Assembly: GCF_027531545.1 (NCBI RefSeq)
Contig: NZ_JAPZSC010000001.1
Location: 434,001 to 498,000, forward strand
Source: Silanimonas sp.
Lineage (GTDB): Bacteria > Pseudomonadota > Gammaproteobacteria > Xanthomonadales > Xanthomonadaceae
Reading direction: 5' to 3'
Length of the DNA stretch: 64,000 bases
In this document: positions 58,808 through 64,000 of the stretch, piece after piece
How the letters are laid out: every line of letters starts with the position of its first letter
Numbering within the stretch: the stretch's first letter is position 1
Translations under genes and position numbers: made by a program
Notes under the pieces: model-generated
The model's database searches: none
What the model saw: only the letters and a program-made list of their open reading frames with translations
What the model was told of the DNA's origin: nothing

Positions 58808-60739
58808 ATGACGGCAAGGATGCTTCCGCGCAGCGCCCTGATTGCGCTTGTTCTACTGCTCAACCCGAGTCACGTCGCCGCGCAGCTGACGACCGACAAC
58901 GATGCGTTCCAGATTCGAACCAGCTCGGACCGCGGCGCGGCCCAGGTGCTGCTCGAAAACCTACCGCCTTCCGGTGACCTCCGAGCGATCAGCATTGCGC
59001 GCGGCACTTGGCTGCGTTCAGAACGGATCATCGGCCCGGTAGTCGGGAGCGGATTCCAGTCCCAGCCCTACCACGTTGAGCGGTTCGCGTACGCGAACGA
59101 TACGCGCGAGGTCATCGCACACTTCCGTGCGCGCGCCGCCGATTCCAGCCCCGTCGCCTTGCGGGTCGTCGATCGGGACGGCCGGGTGCACTGCTTGGCC
59201 AACGGGACGGGAGGCGCGGGAGCGACTTGCACGGCGCGCGTGGCGCACCGGGAGTTCTTCGGGCGTACCGTGGGCGCTCAGTTCGAACTGCTCGTGGAGG
59301 CCGAACAGCGCGGCGTGCGCAGTACTTCCGTCACGGTCGAAGGTTTCTTCCACTCGGGCTTTCCGGAAACGAGCGACCTCGAACTGACGGTAGATCCGAT
59401 CGTGCGGAGCGACGGCACCGCCTCGATGACCTTGCCAATCAACGTTAGGACCTACGCGCCGGGCAACGTCCTCGCCCAACTCATTGAGCTCCGAGACCGT
59501 AATGTCCCGTTGCGCCGCCTCGTCGCCCGCACCGAGTGGGACGGCAGCTCCCCTGCAGCGAGCCTCGCCTTGCTCTCCGACGGCACGCCAACAAGAGCCG
59601 GCACGGCGCACGCAGGCATTTCAACGCACCGACGGCTGCCCTTTTTGGTCCCGGCGAATGTCGATTCTGTCGACATTTCCGTCTATTCCTACGAAGCCCC
59701 TGAAGGTGCGGTGCATCCGCGCGGCACGCCGAACGACCTGGTGCTGGAGCTCCACTTCCTCGATGGCGATCCCGCTCTGGCGAGGGTGGACGCCGTCCCG
59801 CCGGGCCGGACCCCGGACATCGTCATCGATGCCGAGGCCGCGCGCGCTTTCCCGGACACGGCCAGTGAACGCTTCACCCTGCGCGGGGCACAACTCCGGC
59901 CGGGACGCTGGTTCGCGGTTCCCGTTTCCAAGACCGGGATTCCGCTCAATGTCGCCATCATCCTGCAGTTCCCCACGGGGCGTGCGCTCGAACCCGCGGA
60001 TGGGCACTACTTCAACCCGTCCCGCCCCGGGCACGGCTTCTATCTGGCCGAGGCAGGGGGTGACTGGGTGCTCATCTGGTACACCTACGACAGCACCGGG
60101 TCGCCCGTCTGGTACTACGCGCAAGGACCACGGCCGAGCGTCAACAGCGGTGGGGCGCAGTGGAATGCAGGGCTGTATCGCAACATCTGGAACGGTTCTC
60201 GAACGCGTTTCCAGTTCGTCGGCTTCGTGCAGCTCGCCATGACCGGCGAGGGCCGCCTGACGTTCGCCCACCTTGTGAACGGCACGCTGGGCATCGAGAC
60301 GATGCAGCGTCTCGGTGGCCCCGGCTGCACCCAGCAATGGTCGAACCAGCCACTTGACGTTGGTGGGCTGTGGTACGCGCCAGACAAATCCGGCTACGGG
60401 TTCAGTGCCGAAATGATCGGCGGCTCGGAGTTCTTCCTGGCCTACGCCTACGACGCGCTCGGGCGTCCTCGGTGGGCGACGGCGCAGCAGGCCTTCAATG
60501 CCGCCGTGGAGGCCCCACTGCTCCAGGCCAAGGGGTTCTGCCCCACGTGCACCGCGACCACCATCACCCGGGATGTGATCGGGCGCTTGGAGCGCTCGAT
60601 TTCCAACGCGGCATCGCCCGACGGACGTCCCGGCTTTGGCCTCATCGGCCTTGAAGCACAGTGGGCTCAGGGCATCCCCGGCGGGTGGAGCGAGCGCAGG
60701 CCTGTCTCGCTGCTGAGCGCACGAGCTTCCTGCCAGTAA
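58808..60739 (+). CDS. Secreted protein with two C-terminal aromatic-x-Pro/SGxG-type modules (tandem paralogue A)
   Basis: A 643-aa exported protein. AAGGAG precedes the ATG, and a signal peptide (SALIALVLLLNPSHVAA) follows. Residues about 27-390 form a beta-rich region of unknown family. Two copies of a short module follow: at about 399 (GHYFNPSRPGHGFYLAEAGG...VLIWYTYDSTGSPVWYYAQG) and at about 519 (GGLWYAPDKSGYGFSAEMIG...FFLAYAYDALGRPRWATAQQ), the second followed by a CPTC pair. The same module ends the protease at 25.1 kb. The gene is 28 bp after hemF and is followed by a paralogue with the same architecture. The function is not recognised; it is likely extracellular or periplasmic. Confidence 0.8.
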   Translation: MTARMLPRSALIALVLLLNPSHVAAQLTTDNDAFQIRTSSDRGAAQVLLENLPPSGDLRAISIARGTWLRSERIIGPVVGSGFQSQPYHVERFAYANDTREVIAHFRARAADSSPVALRVVDRDGRVHCLANGTGGAGATCTARVAHREFFGRTVGAQFELLVEAEQRGVRSTSVTVEGFFHSGFPETSDLELTVDPIVRSDGTASMTLPINVRTYAPGNVLAQLIELRDRNVPLRRLVARTEWDGSSPAASLALLSDGTPTRAGTAHAGISTHRRLPFLVPANVDSVDISVYSYEAPEGAVHPRGTPNDLVLELHFLDGDPALARVDAVPPGRTPDIVIDAEAARAFPDTASERFTLRGAQLRPGRWFAVPVSKTGIPLNVAIILQFPTGRALEPADGHYFNPSRPGHGFYLAEAGGDWVLIWYTYDSTGSPVWYYAQGPRPSVNSGGAQWNAGLYRNIWNGSRTRFQFVGFVQLAMTGEGRLTFAHLVNGTLGIETMQRLGGPGCTQQWSNQPLDVGGLWYAPDKSGYGFSAEMIGGSEFFLAYAYDALGRPRWATAQQAFNAAVEAPLLQAKGFCPTCTATTITRDVIGRLERSISNAASPDGRPGFGLIGLEAQWAQGIPGGWSERRPVSLLSARASCQ

Positions 60740-60747
60740 AGCGCTTG

Positions 60748-60816
60748 ATGCTGCGTTTCTCCGAAGCGCGCCCTGAAGACCGGGAGGCGTACCCGGTACC
60801 GAGGGCGTGGCTGTAA
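60748..60816 (+). pseudogene. hemF relic (two fused fragments of the 3' half)
   Basis: A 22-codon open stretch reads MLRFSEARPEDREA then YPVPRAWL. The first part matches Hem[14 protein letters not shown] (58194-58232) and the second matches HemF YLVPREW (58741-58761) in the right order, with everything between deleted. The spacer that follows (TGTA...CAGCCC...AG-rich ribosome site) also resembles the real hemF-paralogue A spacer. It is read as the scar of a tandem duplication that included the end of hemF. It is too short to be a functional enzyme. Confidence 0.55.
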
Positions 60817-60849
60817 AATGGCGCAGCCCTAGAGAGGGAACTCCCCCCC

Positions 60850-62787
60850 GTGCTTGCCCCCCCCGTTCGCCGCGCCTGCCGCGCGGCCCTGTTCCTGATG
60901 CTCGCCGCCGATATCGCTTCGCCAAAGGCCTGGGCGGCAACGCCTGTTGTCCTGGATGGCCCACTTGGAACCTACGACGGTGATGACCAAGGGTACGCGG
61001 ACTATGTTCTCAGGGACCTCCCACCGACGAATGACCTGCGAGCCCAGGTCGTGGCAACGGGGCATGTTTCCGCAAACGCGGGCGAGGCAGAACTGCGCGC
61101 CGACGGAAGCACGGAGGCGCTGTGGGGCCTCGTGAGGCTGCCCTCGGGAATGAGGCCCGAAGAGATCCTGCGCCTGTCGGTTGTCGCCACGGCGGATGAC
61201 GGTCTCCCGCTGTCCCTCCACTTGAGGAATGCGGCGGGGCGCATCGAATGCCCAACGAACTGGAGCACGACGACCTCAACAGGCGGATGCAACCACGCGT
61301 TCCGAGTCAGCGAACTGACTGGCTCGACCACCCGTGAAAGCACCTCAAGCGACACGATCGACCTGATCGTCGCGCCGTCAACCAGGAGGCGAACCCGCGT
61401 CTACATCGATGCCGTCCTCGGCATCACCGACATCACCACGCGGACGCTTCAGGTGACGCCCAAGGTCTCGCCCTCCGGGACGTCGCGGTTGAGGTTCGCA
61501 TGGGATGACCGGATGTGGGGGCCGGATTCGCGGATAGCGCACGTCGTCGAAGTGCGTGACGGCACCCGCCCCATACGCAGCTTCATGCTCAAGACATTCG
61601 GGCACGCCGGCCGTTCCTTTGCCCCGCTCTCGCCAAGGATGACCGCAACCGACACGCAGTTCTCGTTGGCCGGCAGGTACGGCGCCAGGCGGTTCTTGAA
61701 CGGGGTGCCGATCATCATTCCGGACAACGGCGCAGCGGTCACGATCGATGTGGCGGGCACGCTGTTCAGCGCGGCCTCACCGCGGCCTCCCGCAGACTTG
61801 CGAGTCGAGCTTTACCGAGCGCGCCGCAACCCCGCCGATGCCGTCATCGACGGACTTCGCCCTGATGCGAGCCCTGACTTGGTGATCGACGACGAATCCG
61901 CCTCGACCAGCGGACGGAGCCGCGAACGACGTACGATTCCCGCCGGAACACTGGCGCCAGGCGTCTGGTACGTGCGTCCTGTTTCGGCGGTAGCGATGCA
62001 CCTGGACGTGAACGTGTCCTTTGGCAGCGCGGCGCGCGGCAACACGCCCCGCTTCGGCCATTACTTCAACCCCCACCGCCCAGGGCACGGGTTCTCGCTG
62101 TCTCCCGCCGGTGGAGACTGGGTTCTGATCTGGTACGCGTACGATGACGATGAACTGCCCACCTGGTATTACGCGCAGGCGAAGAAGCCGCTGGCATCAA
62201 CGCGGGACACGCTCTGGAGCGCGCCATTGTGGCGTGTCGCCTGGAATGGCGAGCGCTCGCACTTTGCCGACGCGGGCCATGTCCAGCTTTCGTCCACGGG
62301 CGGTGAAACGCTGGAAATGACTTGGACGCTGGATGGCATTGGTGGCTCCGAACCCATGGTGCCACTCGGCCCGACGGGATGCGCTCAGTCTTTGAATGGC
62401 ATCGCGTTGGATGTGAACGGCCAGTGGTACTCACCGCTTCGCTCGGGATTCGGCTACAGCGTCCAGATGATCAGGGATCAGGAATTCCACTTGGCCTACC
62501 TCTACGACGGGGAGGGCCTTCCTCGCTGGATTACTGCGCAAGACAGATTCACCTCTGTGGCGCGAAACATCGTTGCCTTGCAGGTCGCCGGCTTCTGCCC
62601 CAGTTGCGATGCGACGCCAACCACCAGTCGAGCGGTCGGCTGGCTCTCGCGTGAGTTCAGCACGGTCGGCGGGTCTCCGAGACTGACGACCATCGGGGCG
62701 GCAGTGGACTTCACCGGCCCCGTCGTCGGCGGTTGGCGACAGGCACTCCCCACTGATCGTCTCGGTGCGCCTTTCGGCTGCCGCTAG
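60850..62787 (+). CDS. Secreted protein with two C-terminal aromatic-x-Pro/SGxG-type modules (tandem paralogue B)
   Basis: A 645-aa exported protein, diverged paralogue of the gene at 58808. It has a signal peptide (AALFLMLAADIASPKAWAA). The N-terminal region has matching landmarks (YVLRDLPPTNDLRAQVVATG versus VLLENLPPSGDLRAISIARG). Modules are at about 403 (GHYFNPHRPGHGFSLSPAGG...VLIWYAYDDDELPTWYYAQA) and 524 (GQWYSPLRSGFGYSVQMIRD...FHLAYLYDGEGLPRWITAQD), followed by CPSC. The start is GTG at 60850 with AGAGGGA 11 nt upstream. Its 3' end overlaps the convergent FAD protein by 4 bp. The function is unknown. Confidence 0.78.
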   Translation: MLAPPVRRACRAALFLMLAADIASPKAWAATPVVLDGPLGTYDGDDQGYADYVLRDLPPTNDLRAQVVATGHVSANAGEAELRADGSTEALWGLVRLPSGMRPEEILRLSVVATADDGLPLSLHLRNAAGRIECPTNWSTTTSTGGCNHAFRVSELTGSTTRESTSSDTIDLIVAPSTRRRTRVYIDAVLGITDITTRTLQVTPKVSPSGTSRLRFAWDDRMWGPDSRIAHVVEVRDGTRPIRSFMLKTFGHAGRSFAPLSPRMTATDTQFSLAGRYGARRFLNGVPIIIPDNGAAVTIDVAGTLFSAASPRPPADLRVELYRARRNPADAVIDGLRPDASPDLVIDDESASTSGRSRERRTIPAGTLAPGVWYVRPVSAVAMHLDVNVSFGSAARGNTPRFGHYFNPHRPGHGFSLSPAGGDWVLIWYAYDDDELPTWYYAQAKKPLASTRDTLWSAPLWRVAWNGERSHFADAGHVQLSSTGGETLEMTWTLDGIGGSEPMVPLGPTGCAQSLNGIALDVNGQWYSPLRSGFGYSVQMIRDQEFHLAYLYDGEGLPRWITAQDRFTSVARNIVALQVAGFCPSCDATPTTSRAVGWLSREFSTVGGSPRLTTIGAAVDFTGPVVGGWRQALPTDRLGAPFGCR

Positions 62788-64000
62788 GCCGGAATCACCC
62801 CGCATATCGCTCTCGTCACTGACCCGAAAAACCTCAAGGCCTCCACCGCCTGCTGCCGCAATTCGGGCACGGCGCTGGTCTCGAAGCGCTCGCCGAAGCG
62901 CGCGGCACCGACCACCGCGAGGCTTGGATCGGCGGGCGAGCGCACGCCGGTGCCGAGCGGATGCGCTTCGAGCACGCCATCGCGCACGAGTCGGGCCAAC
63001 AGCGAATCACCAGCCAGCGCGGCGCGGAAGCCGGGGCCGCGGCAGTCCAACGCGAGGGCGACATCCAGGACGGTTTCGCCGAAGCGATCGCGCTTGACGA
63101 TTCGCCCGTCAGCATCGACACGGATGCGGCCCGGCTCCAGCGAGAGCGCGGCATCGGCCTCGAGGGCCGCGCGCACGTCCGGCGCCATGCGGTGGCGGTG
63201 GCGGTTCCAGGCACCGAACGCATGGCGCAGCACGCGCCGCTGCTCGTCCGGCGCAAGGGCCGCCCAGCGCGCATTGGTGTCGGCACGCAGGGCGTCGATC
63301 ACGGCGCGCCACGGGTGCCGGCTCGCGAAGTGACGGAGTACGCCCAGCAGGTCGCGCGCGGTGCTCGCTTCGTCGAGCGCCTCGTCGAGGGCTTCGCGTA
63401 CGTCGGGCGTCAACGGCGCGGCGGGCGCATGCGCCTGCGACCAGCGGCCGCCCGGTGACACGGCTCGGATCGGGCCGCGGAAGCCGCGCTCCCGCAGCCC
63501 GAGCACCATGTCCACAGCGGTGAGGCCGCTGCCAACGACGAGCACCGTGTGGTTATCGCGGAGCGGCACGCCCTGCGCCGGCAGCGCGCGCCACCAAGCC
63601 CACGAATCGGACACCCAATGACGGGGGGCGTTCGGCATCGGCAAGCCGGCCGGCATGCCGAGGCACAGCGCGACGCGGCGGGCCCTCGGCGCAGAGGCGC
63701 CATGGCCGTCGAATCCGTCTTGGCCGAGATCGATCCGCCAGAGGTCGCCGTCTTTCCGAAGCGCGTCGACCGCGCCGAAGCGCGACGACGCGTCGACGCC
63801 CGCCAGACGGGCCTCGAGGTACTCGCCGAACCAGCGTCGCGACACGAATTGGCCGGGCACGACCTCGCGCCCGGGGTGCTCGCGGCGCAGCCAATCGAAG
63901 AAATCCACCGGCGCCTCGGCGTCGAGGCCCATGCGCTCGACCGGCACGTTGAGGCGGTGGACGAGACTGCTTCCGCCATAGGCCGGCAGGAAGGCTCGTC
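62784..64000 (-). CDS. FAD/NAD(P)-binding protein (NAD_binding_9 type), 5' end outside window
   Basis: At least 405 residues, open to the right edge of the window. The frame continues upstream past the internal Met codons and reads PAYGGSSLVHRLNVPVERMG before them, matching the conserved H.LN.P...M block that follows the FAD-binding start in this family, so the true start lies outside. Also seen: DNHTVLVVGSGLTAVDMVLG (dinucleotide-binding GSG), LDCRGPGFRAAL and PADPSLAVVGAARFGERFET. The FAD GxGxxG motif must lie beyond 64000. The substrate is unknown; family members include hydroxyacylglutathione/lysine-hydroxylase-like and uncharacterised oxidoreductases. Confidence 0.82.
   Translation of the reverse strand, partial: RAFLPAYGGSSLVHRLNVPVERMGLDAEAPVDFFDWLRREHPGREVVPGQFVSRRWFGEYLEARLAGVDASSRFGAVDALRKDGDLWRIDLGQDGFDGHGASAPRARRVALCLGMPAGLPMPNAPRHWVSDSWAWWRALPAQGVPLRDNHTVLVVGSGLTAVDMVLGLRERGFRGPIRAVSPGGRWSQAHAPAAPLTPDVREALDEALDEASTARDLLGVLRHFASRHPWRAVIDALRADTNARWAALAPDEQRRVLRHAFGAWNRHRHRMAPDVRAALEADAALSLEPGRIRVDADGRIVKRDRFGETVLDVALALDCRGPGFRAALAGDSLLARLVRDGVLEAHPLGTGVRSPADPSLAVVGAARFGERFETSAVPELRQQAVEALRFFGSVTRAICGVIPA

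Noticed and set aside
60748-60816. A 22-aa small protein gene
   Set aside because: It has no ribosome site, and the residues match two separated pieces of HemF, so a relic is the better reading.

Overview
This is a GC-rich chromosomal segment from a gammaproteobacterium, most likely of the Xanthomonadales (Lysobacterales). The evidence is the gene order rsmB-fmt-def / LysM-dprA-smg-topA, a DUF494 Smg protein, an rhlB / trxA-rho neighbourhood, ftsE-ftsX near rpoH, a XanB2/FkbO-type chorismatase, aerobic HemF and several lineage-flavoured secreted proteins. The genus cannot be fixed from sequence alone. No tRNA, rRNA, insertion sequence, prophage or CRISPR array was seen. Coding density is very high and many neighbours share ATGA or TGATG junctions, so most of the window is compact operons.

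Layout. 1-3.3 kb: the 3' part of a DAACS symporter, rpoD and dtd. 3.3-6.4 kb: an LpxL-type acyltransferase operon with two bacterial PH-domain membrane proteins. 6.3-9.2 kb: trkA-trkH potassium uptake. 9.2-11.2 kb: divergent GT4 and GT2 glycosyltransferases. 11.2-14.0 kb: two PepSY proteins and a PhoPQ-like two-component system. 14.0-16.8 kb: def-fmt-rsmB. 17-25 kb: LysM, dprA, smg, two GYF/RDD membrane proteins (the second ending in a pilin-like domain) and topA. 25-27.5 kb: a lysyl-endopeptidase-like secreted protease and a DUF4124-like protein. 27.5-34.9 kb: an SDR, a lipoprotein, sppA, a MATE exporter, a DUF3667 protein and a sigma-like-HTH/DUF3106 fusion. 34.9-35.4 kb: an unusual AT-rich non-coding region with paired DnaA boxes in front of priA. 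35.4-46 kb: priA, rpoH, a LacI regulator, ung, a septum-formation-type lipoprotein, a tandem-receiver protein, ftsX, ftsE and rhlB. 46-48.4 kb: trxA and rho. 48.5-52.1 kb: a giant membrane ankyrin protein and a YcgL protein. 52.3-58.8 kb: S9 peptidase, CaCA antiporter, HD hydrolase, HxlR regulator, chorismatase and hemF. 58.8-62.8 kb: two tandem secreted paralogues with a hemF relic between them. 62.8-64 kb: a partial FAD/NAD(P)-binding protein.

How genes work together. Sigma-70 (RpoD) and sigma-32 (RpoH) are both here, and the rpoH upstream region carries a perfect CIRCE operator, which implies HrcA control of the heat-shock sigma factor. RhlB, Trx and Rho form a conserved RNA-metabolism neighbourhood. 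Def, Fmt and RsmB act in formyl-Met handling and 16S rRNA methylation, and TopA, DprA, PriA and Ung act on DNA.

The strongest candidates for new biology are: (1) CIRCE at rpoH; (2) the DnaA-box inverted pair plus AT-rich tract at priA; (3) a short secreted-protein module, with aromatic-x-Pro and SGxG-like motifs, present five times in three proteins, two of which arose by a tandem duplication that left a hemF scar; (4) a GYF-RDD-pilin fusion; (5) apparent leaderless promoters with a TANNNT box 6-7 nt before the start codon.
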